From: an uncultured Oscillospiraceae bacterium
GTDB taxonomy: Bacteria; Bacillota; Clostridia; Oscillospirales; Oscillospiraceae
Reading direction: 5' to 3'
DNA: 12,864 nt
Assembly (NCBI GenBank): GCA_934590505.1
Contig: CAKTPC010000054.1
Location: 1 to 12,864, forward strand
The notes beneath the pieces are model-generated. The model was not told the origin of the DNA. It ran no database searches and worked only from the letters and a program-made list of their open reading frames with translations. Below, one piece after another: positions 1 through 6,145 of this stretch; the stretch's first letter is position 1; each line of letters opens with the position of its first letter. A program made the translations under genes and the position numbers.

Positions 1-83
1 ACAAGCTCCTGTGCAAAGGCCGGAACCGTAAGCACCGTCGCAAGCAGCAGCGACCACAGGCCGGTCACTATCGCCTTTTTCAT
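1..83 (-). CDS. Exported protein, N-terminal fragment (signal peptide only)
   Basis: Only the first 27 codons are in the window; the gene continues past position 1. The visible part is a classic Sec signal peptide: a positive start (MKKAIV), a hydrophobic core of about 15 residues (GLWSLLLATVLTV), then PAFA before QEL, which looks like a signal peptidase I AxA site. The ATG at 81-83 follows a GGGAGGGA Shine-Dalgarno sequence with an AT-rich spacer, so the start is well supported. The SD is the 3' arm of a long hairpin (91-139), which suggests control of translation or transcription. It lies on the same strand as folC-ruvX, 142 bp downstream of ruvX. The mature protein is not visible, so no function can be given. 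Confidence 0.7.
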   Translation of the reverse strand, partial: MKKAIVTGLWSLLLATVLTVPAFAQEL

Positions 84-90
84 AAAAATT

Positions 91-139
91 TCCCTCCCGG
101 CTGATAATATCTCGCAAGATAATTATGTGCCGGGAGGGA
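91..139 (-). promoter_or_regulatory. Long hairpin sequestering the SD of the exported-protein gene
   Basis: The arms TCCCTCCCGGC (91-101) and GCCGGGAGGGA (129-139) are perfect inverted repeats. Inside them, after a 2x2 internal loop, 104-112 pairs with 117-126 with one bulged A, leaving a CGCA loop. Read on the minus strand, the 3' arm is the GGGAGGGA SD of the gene starting at 83. It is followed by AATTTTT, so the structure could act as an RBS-occluding hairpin or as an attenuator-like terminator. The pairing is seen directly; the regulatory role is inferred. Confidence 0.5.
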
Positions 140-225
140 GAAATTAAAGGCGGAGCTTGCTGTCAAAAATACCTTTATATTCTTCTTTAGTGCTTTTTTA
201 TCATCAATTTTTTATAAATTAGTTT

Positions 226-636
226 CTACTTCAGGCTCCCCAGATATCCTTCCAATATCAGGCTTGCCGCGACGGCGTCAACGGTTTTGCGGTGCTGCTT
301 TTCCTTTTTGCCCGCCGCGTGTAGTATCGCGTGTGCCTCGATGCTGCTGCGCCGCTCATCCCAGAGCACGACCGGCAGACCGCTGTCGCGTTCAAGCATA
401 GCCTTGAACGCGCGGCTCTTCTCCGCGCGCACGCCCTCGCTGCCGTCCATGTTCTTCGGCAGCCCGAGCACGAGCGTGCCGACCTCGCGCGCCGCCGCTT
501 CCTCGGCGATGCGCTTTGACGCGCGCTCCATGTCCCATTCGTTCATTGTCCACGCCTCGCCGCAGAGCATCCCCAGCAGATCGGACACCGCAAGTCCAAT
601 TCGCTGGTCGCCGTAATCTATCGCCATTATCCGCAT
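226..636 (-). CDS. ruvX: RuvX/YqgF-type RNase H-fold putative Holliday junction resolvase
   Basis: The 136-residue protein has the usual length and motif order of the YqgF/RuvX family. It has MAIDYGDQRIGLAVSD at the N-terminus with the first catalytic Asp, then LVLGLPKNMDGSEG, WDERRSS, and a C-terminal VDAVAASLILEGYL with the last acidic residue. The family is RNase H-fold and acts in the cytoplasm. It has been linked to Holliday junction resolution and to 16S rRNA 5'-end maturation; which role applies here cannot be read from sequence. The ATG at 634-636 follows AGGTGG. The gene starts 9 bp after the folC stop, and its SD overlaps the end of folC, so the two form one operon. No clear terminator hairpin follows its TAG; only AT-rich DNA is seen. 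Confidence 0.92.
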   Translation of the reverse strand: MRIMAIDYGDQRIGLAVSDLLGMLCGEAWTMNEWDMERASKRIAEEAAAREVGTLVLGLPKNMDGSEGVRAEKSRAFKAMLERDSGLPVVLWDERRSSIEAHAILHAAGKKEKQHRKTVDAVAASLILEGYLGSLK

Positions 637-645
637 TTTTCCACC

Positions 646-1917
646 TCAGTATTTCTCAAAGCAGGCGCGTATCTCGCCCACGGAATAGAGCGAGCCGACC
701 GCACAGATCATAGTATCCGGATCGTCCCCGGCGATGTCCAGCGCCGTACTCACTCCGTCTTTTATGCTCTCGCAGACGGTGACGTCCTTGCCGTATTTTT
801 CCAGAAATTTCCCCAGTTCCTCCGCCGGGAGAGCGCGTGCAGAATCCGGCGCGATGCAGACGTATTCGTCCGCCACGGGGTCGAGCGCATCAAAAATGCC
901 TGCATAGTCCTTATCCTTCAGCACACCCACGAGCAGTACACGGCGCGAATCCGGGAAGTAGCCCCTCAGATTCTCCGCGACAGTCTGCGCACACTGCGGA
1001 TTGTGCCCGCCGTCAACGATGAAGCACGGCTCGTCATTCACAAGCTCGAAGCGCCCCGGCCAGCTTACTGCGTACAGTCCGTGCTCCACATCGCTCTGAT
1101 CGAGCGCCCAGCCGCGGCGGCGCAGCACCTCGACAAGCTCCAGCACAACGGCGGCGTTGCGCAGCTGATTTGCTCCCAGCAGCGGCAGCGCGTAGACCTC
1201 GCCGCGGTAGGTGAAGCTCTGGCCGAAAAGGCTGTCAAACTCGCTGTGCAGCTCCGAAAAGTCTGCGACGTGCAGCGTCGCACCGAGCTCGTCGCAGCGC
1301 TCACGCACGATCTCCGTCACGCTCTGCGACTGCTGGTACAGCACGCAGTCCGCGCCGGGCTTTATGATCCCGGCCTTCTCCTCGGCGATCTGCTCGACCG
1401 TATCTCCGAGGACAGCCGTGTGGTCAAGGCCGATGTTCATGATAACGCAGGCCTCGGGCGCGTCAATAACGTTTGTCGCGTCGAGCCGCCCGCCGAGCCC
1501 GACCTCGAGCACAACGATATCGCAGTTCTGCTCCTTGAACCAGACCAACGCCGCGGCGGTCATAAGCTCAAACTCCGTCGGGTGATCTGCCATCGCGTCG
1601 GCCGCGATCTTCACGAGCGACACATCCGCCGCGAGCACATCGTCGTCTATCTGCTTGCCGTTTATCTGCATGCGCTCATTAAAGCGGCAGAGATAGGGCG
1701 AGGTGAAAAGCCCGGTCTTGTAGCCCGCCGCCTTGAGTACCGACGCCGTCATCGCAGCGCAGCTGCCCTTGCCGTTTGTCCCGGCGATGTGGATGAACTT
1801 CATCCCGTTCTGCGGGTTCCCGAGCTTCTCCAAAAGCTCCGTGATGCGTTCGAGCCCCGGCCTTGAGCCGAACCATTCTGTCTTATTTATATATTCAAGC
1901 GCTTCCTTATAATCCAT
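646..1917 (-). CDS. folC: Bifunctional folylpolyglutamate / dihydrofolate synthase
   Basis: FolC is an ATP-dependent Mur-ligase-family enzyme that adds glutamate to dihydropteroate and/or to reduced folates. Visible signatures are SRPGLERI near the N-terminus, the P-loop AGTNGKGS (about residues 45-52), the FTSPYLCRFNERM loop, VLEVGLGGRLDATNVI, and in the C-terminal domain VDGGHNPQC (family motif DGAHNP; here Gly replaces Ala) and LLVGVLKDKD. Its length of 423 residues is normal. I chose the ATG at 1915-1917, giving MDYKEALEYI. The in-frame ATG at 1924-1926 has only one base between it and the AAAGGA SD, whereas 1917 has a 10-base spacer and gives the usual family N-terminus. A promoter at 1960-1988 fits transcription of folC-ruvX. 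Confidence 0.95.
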   Translation of the reverse strand: MDYKEALEYINKTEWFGSRPGLERITELLEKLGNPQNGMKFIHIAGTNGKGSCAAMTASVLKAAGYKTGLFTSPYLCRFNERMQINGKQIDDDVLAADVSLVKIAADAMADHPTEFELMTAAALVWFKEQNCDIVVLEVGLGGRLDATNVIDAPEACVIMNIGLDHTAVLGDTVEQIAEEKAGIIKPGADCVLYQQSQSVTEIVRERCDELGATLHVADFSELHSEFDSLFGQSFTYRGEVYALPLLGANQLRNAAVVLELVEVLRRRGWALDQSDVEHGLYAVSWPGRFELVNDEPCFIVDGGHNPQCAQTVAENLRGYFPDSRRVLLVGVLKDKDYAGIFDALDPVADEYVCIAPDSARALPAEELGKFLEKYGKDVTVCESIKDGVSTALDIAGDDPDTMICAVGSLYSVGEIRACFEKY

Positions 1918-1959
1918 ACTTACCATATCCTTTGCGTTTATCTGATGAATATTACCATG

Positions 1960-1988
1960 ACTATAACACCGATCTGCTCCCGCGGCAA
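1960..1988 (-). promoter_or_regulatory. Sigma-A-type promoter for folC-ruvX
   Basis: On the minus strand TTGCCG (1983-1988) and TATAGT (1960-1965) are separated by exactly 17 bp. The predicted transcript would start near 1953, about 35 bases before the folC ATG. It is divergent from the rpmG promoter; the two -35 boxes are about 43 bp apart. Confidence 0.55.
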
Positions 1989-2031
1989 GGAAAAAAGCGT
2001 TTATTTTCCTTTAGTTTACGTAAAAAAGTTA

Positions 2032-2060
2032 TTGACCGCATGGACGTTCTATGTTATATT
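2032..2060 (+). promoter_or_regulatory. Promoter of the rpmG-secE-nusG-rplK-rplA operon
   Basis: TTGACC (2032-2037) and TATATT (2055-2060) are separated by 17 bp, a near-consensus vegetative promoter. Transcription from about 2067 would give a leader of roughly 127 bases before rpmG. That leader contains a small GCGCA/TGCGC hairpin (2096-2109) and a CCGT/ACGG hairpin near 2148-2164. No gene or tRNA is seen in it. A perfect palindrome TTTACGTAAA (2015-2024) lies 7 bp upstream of the -35 box. Confidence 0.65.
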
Positions 2061-2193
2061 ATGTATTACCTGTCGGATGAGAGGTCTATTTTTGTGCGCA
2101 TTTTTGCGCGCTGTCAGAGCTGCTCATCCAATACAGGGAGGCAATGCCCGTCTCCTTTTACGGCGGGTAAATAAAATAGGAGGTGCCGAAAGA

Positions 2194-2355
2194 ATGGCTG
2201 CAGGCGCAAGAGTAAAAATCACACTCAGATGCGAAGAATGCAAGCAGAGGAACTACAACACGGTCAAGAATAAGAAGAACACTTCAGACCGTTTGGAGCG
2301 CAGCAAGTATTGCCCCTTCTGCAGAAAGCACACCAAGCATGTTGAAAGCAAGTAA
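2194..2355 (+). CDS. rpmG: Large-subunit ribosomal protein bL33
   Basis: The frame starting at ATG 2194 encodes a 53-residue basic protein with the bL33 pattern: MAAGARVKITLRCEEC near the N-terminus and SKYCPFCRKHTKHVESK at the C-terminus. Four cysteines (C13, C16, C40, C43) form two CxxC pairs, so this is the zinc-binding (C+) form rather than a cysteine-free paralogue. The start is fixed by an AGGAGGTG SD at 2179-2186. The longer open frame running in from 1945 has no RBS and no L33 similarity in its extension. It is the first gene of an operon with secE and nusG, an order common in Firmicutes. Confidence 0.95.
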   Translation: MAAGARVKITLRCEECKQRNYNTVKNKKNTSDRLERSKYCPFCRKHTKHVESK

Positions 2356-2376
2356 CTTCTGAAAGGACGCGTGAAA

Positions 2377-2649
2377 ATGGCTGAAGAAAAGAAGGTTAGC
2401 ACAGCTCCCGCCAAACCTGTCACCGCCGTTAAGAAGGACGATACCAAGCCCGGTTTCTTTAAGAGGATCGGCAAGTGGTTCCGTGAGATGAAGAGCGAGC
2501 TTAAGAAGGTCGTATGGCCGACTCCTAAGACACTCAGAAACAATGTTTTCATCTCCGTCGGCATGATGCTGGCTTCTGCGATCGCGATCGGGGCCTTTGA
2601 TAAACTGGCTACCATGCTGGTTCAGGCGCTGCTCAGGCTGGTAGGTTAA
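2377..2649 (+). CDS. secE: Preprotein translocase subunit SecE
   Basis: This 90-residue protein is the SecE subunit that stabilises SecY in the SecYEG translocon. It has a lysine-rich, disordered N-terminus, an amphipathic segment REMKSELKKVVWPTPKTL (residues 36-53) that carries the family hallmark, and one transmembrane helix (about 56-86). The single-helix form is typical of Gram-positives. ATG 2377 is preferred over the in-frame GTG at 2371 because the GAAAGGA SD (2361-2367) ends only 3 bases before that GTG but 9 before the ATG. It sits 21 bp after rpmG and 5 bp before nusG. Confidence 0.95.
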   Translation: MAEEKKVSTAPAKPVTAVKKDDTKPGFFKRIGKWFREMKSELKKVVWPTPKTLRNNVFISVGMMLASAIAIGAFDKLATMLVQALLRLVG

Positions 2650-2654
2650 CAGGC

Positions 2655-3179
2655 ATGGCTGAAGAAGCAAAATGGTACGTTGTTCATACCTATTCCGGTT
2701 ATGAAAACGCAGTTGCTGCCGCTGTAATGAAGGCAGCGGAAAACCGCAAGATGACGGATCTGATAAAAGAGGTCAACATCCCGATGGAGACTGTCACCGA
2801 GATCACCGACTCCGGCGAGAAGAACGTCGAGCGCAAGGTGTTCCCCGGTTACGTGCTCGTCAAGATGATCCTTACGGATGACAGCTGGCATCTGATCCAT
2901 AACGTCCGCGGTGCTACCGGCTTCGTCGGGTCGGACGGCAAGGCCGTCGCGCTTACGGAGCAGGAAATTTTCGATCTGGGCGTCGAGCGCAGAGAGATTG
3001 TCGTTGGCTATGGCCTCGGCGATCAGGTCAAGGTCATTGACGGACCTCTGGCCGGTTTCTACGGCGTCGTTGACGAGCTTGAGCCTGAGAAGGACAGAGT
3101 TCGTGTCGTCGTGTCGATGTTCGGCAGGGAGACTCCCGTCGATCTCGAGCTCGATCAGGTCGAGGTACAAAAAGATTAA
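2655..3179 (+). CDS. nusG: Transcription elongation/termination factor NusG
   Basis: The 174-residue protein shows the two NusG domains. The NGN domain (about residues 5-115) binds the RNA polymerase clamp and includes KWYVVHTYSGYEN and the hallmark FPGYVLV (63-69). The C-terminal KOW domain (about 120-172) includes GDQVKVIDGPLAGFYG and ends with LELDQVEV. The ATG lies 5 bp after the secE stop with only a weak upstream GGTAGG, so translation is probably coupled to secE. rplK follows 19 bp later. Length and order match the usual secE-nusG-rplK cluster. No insertion or truncation is seen. Confidence 0.97.
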   Translation: MAEEAKWYVVHTYSGYENAVAAAVMKAAENRKMTDLIKEVNIPMETVTEITDSGEKNVERKVFPGYVLVKMILTDDSWHLIHNVRGATGFVGSDGKAVALTEQEIFDLGVERREIVVGYGLGDQVKVIDGPLAGFYGVVDELEPEKDRVRVVVSMFGRETPVDLELDQVEVQKD

Positions 3180-3198
3180 TAAGAAAGAGGTGCTTTAA

Positions 3199-3624
3199 AT
3201 GGCACAGAAAGTAGTTGGATACGTTAGATTCCAGGTTCCCGCCGGCAAGGCAACTCCGGCTCCCCCTGTAGGCCCCGCACTGGGTCAGTACGGCGTTAAC
3301 ATCGGTCAGTTCACCAAGGACTTCAACGAGCGCACCAAGGGCGATATGGGCATGATGATCCCTGTCGTCATCACCGTGTACTCCGACCGCAGCTTTACCT
3401 TCATCACCAAGACTCCTCCTGCCGCTCTGCTCATCAAGAAGGCATGCGGCATCGAGACCGCTTCCGGCGTTCCCCAGAGAGACAAGGTCGCCACCATCAG
3501 CAAAGAGGACGTTCGCAAGATCGCCGAGCAGAAGATGCCCGACCTCAACTGCACCGACATCGATTCCGCCATCAGCATGATAGCCGGCACCTGCCGCTCC
3601 ATGGGCGTCATCGTCGGAGACTGA
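3199..3624 (+). CDS. rplK: Large-subunit ribosomal protein uL11
   Basis: uL11 forms the base of the GTPase-associated stalk on 23S rRNA and is needed for RelA-type stringent response. The 141 residues match the family length. The N-terminal domain has the Pro-rich hinge PAGKATPAPPVGPALGQYGV and the NIGQFTKDFNERT segment. The C-terminal rRNA-binding domain ends in DIDSAISMIAGTCRSMGVIV. An AAGAGGTG SD precedes the ATG. A gap of 77 bp to rplA carries a likely L1 target (3651-3681). Confidence 0.97.
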   Translation: MAQKVVGYVRFQVPAGKATPAPPVGPALGQYGVNIGQFTKDFNERTKGDMGMMIPVVITVYSDRSFTFITKTPPAALLIKKACGIETASGVPQRDKVATISKEDVRKIAEQKMPDLNCTDIDSAISMIAGTCRSMGVIVGD

Positions 3625-3650
3625 GCGGGCGATCAGCTCCGCTCCTCAAC

Positions 3651-3681
3651 GTGGGAGGATTAATCCATCCGACTCAACCAC
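3651..3681 (+). promoter_or_regulatory. Probable L1-binding mRNA site (rplA autoregulation)
   Basis: GTG (3651-3653) pairs with CAC (3679-3681). GGA-GGA (3654-3659) pairs with TCC-A-TCC (3664-3670, one bulged A) around a TTAA loop, and an unpaired GACTCAAC stretch lies on the 3' side. This two-stem form with an asymmetric 3' loop resembles the GUGGGAG...ACCAC part of the L1 site in 23S rRNA, and it lies directly ahead of the rplA SD. L1 is known to repress its own operon by binding an rRNA-mimic site. The structure is seen in sequence; the identity is by resemblance. Confidence 0.55.
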
Positions 3682-3701
3682 ATTATTAGGAGGAAAACAA
3701 A

Positions 3702-4394
3702 TTGTTTAGAGGAAAGAATTATAAAGAGAGCTCAAAGCTCATAGATAAGCAGGCACTCTATGATCCCCAGGAAGCGCTGAAGCTCGTTATCAGCGCAAGC
3801 AAGGCAAAGTTCGATGAGACCGTCGAGCTGCATGTTAAGCTCGGTGTCGATGGCCGTCACGCTGACCAGCAGGTCCGCGGCGCTATCGTTCTCCCCAACG
3901 GCACCGGCAAGTCCGTCCGCGTCCTGTGCTTCTGCAAGCCCGAGCGCGTTGACGAAGCCCTCGAGGCCGGCGCAGATTACGCCGGCGGCATGGATCTCGT
4001 TGAGAAGATCCAGAAGGAAAACTGGTTTGAGTTCGATACCGTTATCGCCAGCCCCGACATGATGGGTACCGTTGGCCGTCTCGGTAAGATTCTTGGACCT
4101 AAGGGCTTGATGCCTTCTCCCAAGGCCGGCACCGTCACCCCCAACATCAAGCAGGCTATCGGCGAAGCCAAAGCCGGTAAGGTCGAGTACCGTCTGGACA
4201 AGACCAACATCATCCACTGCCCCATCGGCAAGGTCAGCTTCGGTGCGGACAAGCTCTATGAGAACTATGTCGCTCTCATCGGCGCCATCATCAAGGCAAA
4301 GCCCGCTTCCGCAAAGGGTCAGTACATCAGATCCTGCGTGACCGCTTCCACCATGGGTCCCGGCGTTAAGATCAACGCTCAGAAGCAGCTGTAA
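3702..4394 (+). CDS. rplA: Large-subunit ribosomal protein uL1
   Basis: uL1 binds the mobile stalk of 23S rRNA near the E site and can repress translation of its own mRNA. The 230-residue length is typical. Visible signatures are the N-terminal YDPQEALKLV and KFDETVELHVKLGVD, then DLVEKIQ, TVGRLGKILGPKGLMPSPKAGTV and the C-terminal GKVEYRLDKTNIIH. The start is TTG at 3702-3704, the only suitable codon 8 bases after an AGGAGG SD (3688-3693); it gives MFRGKNYKE. A strong terminator follows at 4411. The expected partners rplJ and rplL are absent downstream, where the next genes are on the other strand. Confidence 0.96.
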   Translation: MFRGKNYKESSKLIDKQALYDPQEALKLVISASKAKFDETVELHVKLGVDGRHADQQVRGAIVLPNGTGKSVRVLCFCKPERVDEALEAGADYAGGMDLVEKIQKENWFEFDTVIASPDMMGTVGRLGKILGPKGLMPSPKAGTVTPNIKQAIGEAKAGKVEYRLDKTNIIHCPIGKVSFGADKLYENYVALIGAIIKAKPASAKGQYIRSCVTASTMGPGVKINAQKQL

Positions 4395-4410
4395 TTAAAG
4401 CTTGATACAG

Positions 4411-4442
4411 AAAAAGGAACTGCCCCGTGCAGTTCCTTTTTT
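4411..4442 (+). terminator. Rho-independent terminator of the rpmG-rplA operon
   Basis: A 13-bp stem (4411-4423 with 4429-4441) has a 5-base loop and ends in a T6 run (4437-4442). The A-rich 5' arm makes it partly bidirectional. Confidence 0.9.
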
Positions 4443-4461
4443 GATGCATGTACATACATAA

Positions 4462-4500
4462 AGTATCCCCCGGCTCAAAGAATCGAGCCGGGGGGATACT
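4462..4500 (-). terminator. Terminator-like hairpin for the minus-strand membrane-protein pair
   Basis: AGTATCCCCCGGCTC (4462-4476) is the inverted repeat of 4485-4500, with one extra G as a bulge. It starts 11 bp after the end of the gene at 4512-4703. The T run that follows on the minus strand (CTTTAT) is weak, so termination strength is uncertain. It sits tail to tail with the rplA terminator. Confidence 0.65.
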
Positions 4501-4511
4501 CACATATTCTT

Positions 4512-4703
4512 TTACGCTGCCTGGACCGCCGCGGCGACCTCAGCGAAATAATTGATCCACATATCGATATGATACTGATCGTCAAGCACGGAATAGATGC
4601 GCGTGTATTCTGCGCCCGTCAGCATGCCGACGCCGACGCCGACTATACCGATGACGACAACTATCAGAAATATCGCCATTATGATCTTCCATCCTTTTTT
4701 CAC
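4512..4703 (-). CDS. Small single-pass membrane protein, function unknown
   Basis: The 63-residue protein starts MKKGWK, has one hydrophobic helix rich in Ile/Val/Gly (about residues 7-28), then a short soluble tail (GAEYTRIYSVLDDQYHID...YFAEV). The GTG start at 4701-4703 overlaps the stop of the upstream gene as GTGA, and an AAGGAGGTGG SD lies inside the end of that gene. Translation is therefore coupled and the two products probably act together. The start layout resembles the N-terminal membrane anchors of proteins that often accompany HAAS/DUF1700 proteins, but the usual large extracytoplasmic domain is missing. It may be a reduced partner or a subunit. I do not recognise a named family. 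Confidence 0.75.
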   Translation of the reverse strand: MKKGWKIIMAIFLIVVVIGIVGVGVGMLTGAEYTRIYSVLDDQYHIDMWINYFAEVAAAVQAA

Positions 4704-5947
4704 TGAACCGCCACCTCCTTATAGCACCAGCTCCCGCCGAGTGCGCACAGCCCGCGAATAAGGCCGACTATAGCTCCGCCGATAAGCCAGACGAACAGCC
4801 ACAAGAACAGCAGCGCCAGCGCCAGCAGTATCAGCGAGCCGCCCGCGACGACGAGGATATCCGCAAGTACCACAAATCCGGTGAACGTCGCGGCGAAGCC
4901 GTATATTCCGAAGAAGCCTATAGTCACCGCAAGCGACAGGGACATGAGCGACAGCATGAGCAGCAGCAGAATGCCGATCAGCCCTATGGGTATCGCAATT
5001 ATAATATAGAGGATCAGCAGGGGAACGATCGGTTTACGGATGGTCTCCTCGCTCTCCGTGACCTCTTCGGCCTCCGTGATTTCCGCCGCTGCCGCAGCTT
5101 TCGCGGGCTTTTCCGGTTTGATTTCGGGAAGTTCCGTCTCATTCTGAACAGGCTCTGTTTCAGTGGGCAGCTCAAAGGGAGACTCTGTGTCGGAATCTGC
5201 GGGCATCTCGAATACGGATCCCTCGGTCTTTTCCTCGAGTGTCTCCTGTTTTACCTCCGAGCCGATCTTTTCGGTTTCTGCAGGCTTTTCATCGGCGGCG
5301 GGCTTGGCCTTCTGGATAAGCTCGTCATTGCTGATGGTGAAGTCCGCAAGGAAGGCGTCGACCGCGTCAGCAAGGCGCGTGACGGAGCTGTTCTTTTCTT
5401 CGCTCTCCGTCCACTCGGCAGGCTCGTCCGCCGGTGCGGGAGAGTTATCCTCCTGTGAGGGCTCTTTCTCAGCCGGAGCAGGAGTCTCCGCTTTCTTCTC
5501 TTTGATGACAGGCTCGGTATTCTTCGGTTCCGCCAGTGCAGGGGCAGGGGCAGGCTCAGTCTCTTCCGCCGTCTCGGCATCGCTGTCATCAAAGAGCGAT
5601 ATCTGGTCCTCAGACACATGCGATGTCGTGATTTTAAGTGACGATGCTTCCTCCTGAAGCTTGTTTATCGCCAGCACGAAGTCCGGTATTTCATCCGTGA
5701 CCTGCTCATATTCGTCTCTGCTCTGCGAGTGGACCTGGAGCTTTCTCTCCTTGGCGTTGTAAGCACGCGCGAGCACTACAGCCTGACGCGTTGGGGAGAC
5801 GAGGTACTGGATCAGCGCCTGTTCATCCTCCGCTTCATCGAACATTCTGTTATACATTGCAAGAGCGGTCTGTCTGTCCTCTTCATACATAAAGGTCAGC
5901 AGTCTCCCAAGCTCCGCAAGAAACTTCTGTCTGTTAATACTCTTCAC
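4700..5947 (-). CDS. HAAS/DUF1700-like membrane protein with long acidic linker
   Basis: The frame from GTG 5947 gives 415 residues. Residues 4-65 (NRQKFLAELGRLL...YNRMFDEAEDEQALIQYLVSP) are helical and resemble the N-terminal HAAS/DUF1700 cytoplasmic domain. Residues about 115-300 are low-complexity, rich in Glu, Pro, Ala and Lys, and probably disordered. Residues about 306-398 hold roughly three hydrophobic helices. A cytoplasmic sensing head tethered to the membrane is a reasonable inference; the function is unknown. The start is in doubt: GTG 5947 lies inside the GGAGGTGA SD, while ATT at 5936-5938 is 8 bases after GGAGG and would give MNRQKFLAEL, the expected family start. The gene overlaps the small membrane protein downstream by 4 bp. 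Confidence 0.85.
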   Translation of the reverse strand: MKSINRQKFLAELGRLLTFMYEEDRQTALAMYNRMFDEAEDEQALIQYLVSPTRQAVVLARAYNAKERKLQVHSQSRDEYEQVTDEIPDFVLAINKLQEEASSLKITTSHVSEDQISLFDDSDAETAEETEPAPAPALAEPKNTEPVIKEKKAETPAPAEKEPSQEDNSPAPADEPAEWTESEEKNSSVTRLADAVDAFLADFTISNDELIQKAKPAADEKPAETEKIGSEVKQETLEEKTEGSVFEMPADSDTESPFELPTETEPVQNETELPEIKPEKPAKAAAAAEITEAEEVTESEETIRKPIVPLLILYIIIAIPIGLIGILLLLMLSLMSLSLAVTIGFFGIYGFAATFTGFVVLADILVVAGGSLILLALALLFLWLFVWLIGGAIVGLIRGLCALGGSWCYKEVAVQ

Positions 5948-5951
5948 CTCC
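5944..5951 (-). promoter_or_regulatory. SD that overlaps the GTG and points to an ATT start
   Basis: GGAGGTGA (minus strand, 5951 to 5944) matches the anti-SD at eight bases. It contains the GTG at 5945-5947, which therefore cannot be read from this SD. The first in-frame codon at normal distance is ATT (5936-5938), 8 bases after GGAGG. Confidence 0.6.
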
Positions 5952-5977
5952 GTTAGTCTTGGAGCATAATCACAAGT

Positions 5978-6006
5978 ATTATAACTGCGTCAGTCCTCAA
6001 GGTCAA
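5978..6006 (-). promoter_or_regulatory. Promoter of the HAAS-like operon
   Basis: On the minus strand TTGACC (6001-6006) and a perfect TATAAT (5978-5983) are separated by 17 bp. Transcription would start near 5971, leaving a leader of about 20-30 bases before the SD. Confidence 0.75.
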
Positions 6007-6035
6007 GCAAAAACTCCCGTATTATGGCATTTCTA

Positions 6036-6064
6036 TTGACAAGCGGCTGTGGTGGCTATAAAAT
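6036..6064 (+). promoter_or_regulatory. Promoter of proS
   Basis: TTGACA (6036-6041) and TAAAAT (6059-6064) are separated by 17 bp. The predicted leader (about 6071-6145) is too short for a T-box riboswitch. It contains CGAAT/ATTCG arms (6074-6099) and an AGGGCCCT palindrome (6117-6124). The promoter is back to back with that of the HAAS-like operon; the -35 boxes are 29 bp apart. Confidence 0.7.
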
Positions 6065-6145
6065 ATAAAATTGCGAATGTTCATTATTTATAGAAATTCG
6101 TAAATACGACGGGGCAAGGGCCCTGGCGAAATGTGAGGTTTACTT

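Noticed and set aside
140..225. Promoter for the exported protein (TTGACA on the minus strand near 160)
   Set aside because: No acceptable -10 box lies at 16-18 bp from it, so I did not call it.
1003..1866. Open frame of 287 codons on the plus strand
   Set aside because: It is the antisense shadow of folC. It has no ribosome binding site and its composition (Arg, His and Leu rich) follows from the coding strand.
1945..2193. N-terminal extension of rpmG in the same frame
   Set aside because: The extension crosses the predicted promoter and leader, and the AGGAGGTG SD points to ATG 2194, which gives a full-length L33.
2061..2193. tRNA gene near rpmG-secE, as found in some Firmicutes
   Set aside because: No cloverleaf arms or T-loop GGTTCGAATC-type sequence is seen in the leader or between the genes.
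6065..6145. T-box riboswitch ahead of proS
   Set aside because: The leader is only about 75 bases and lacks a T-box sequence (TGGNACCGCG) and an antiterminator stem.
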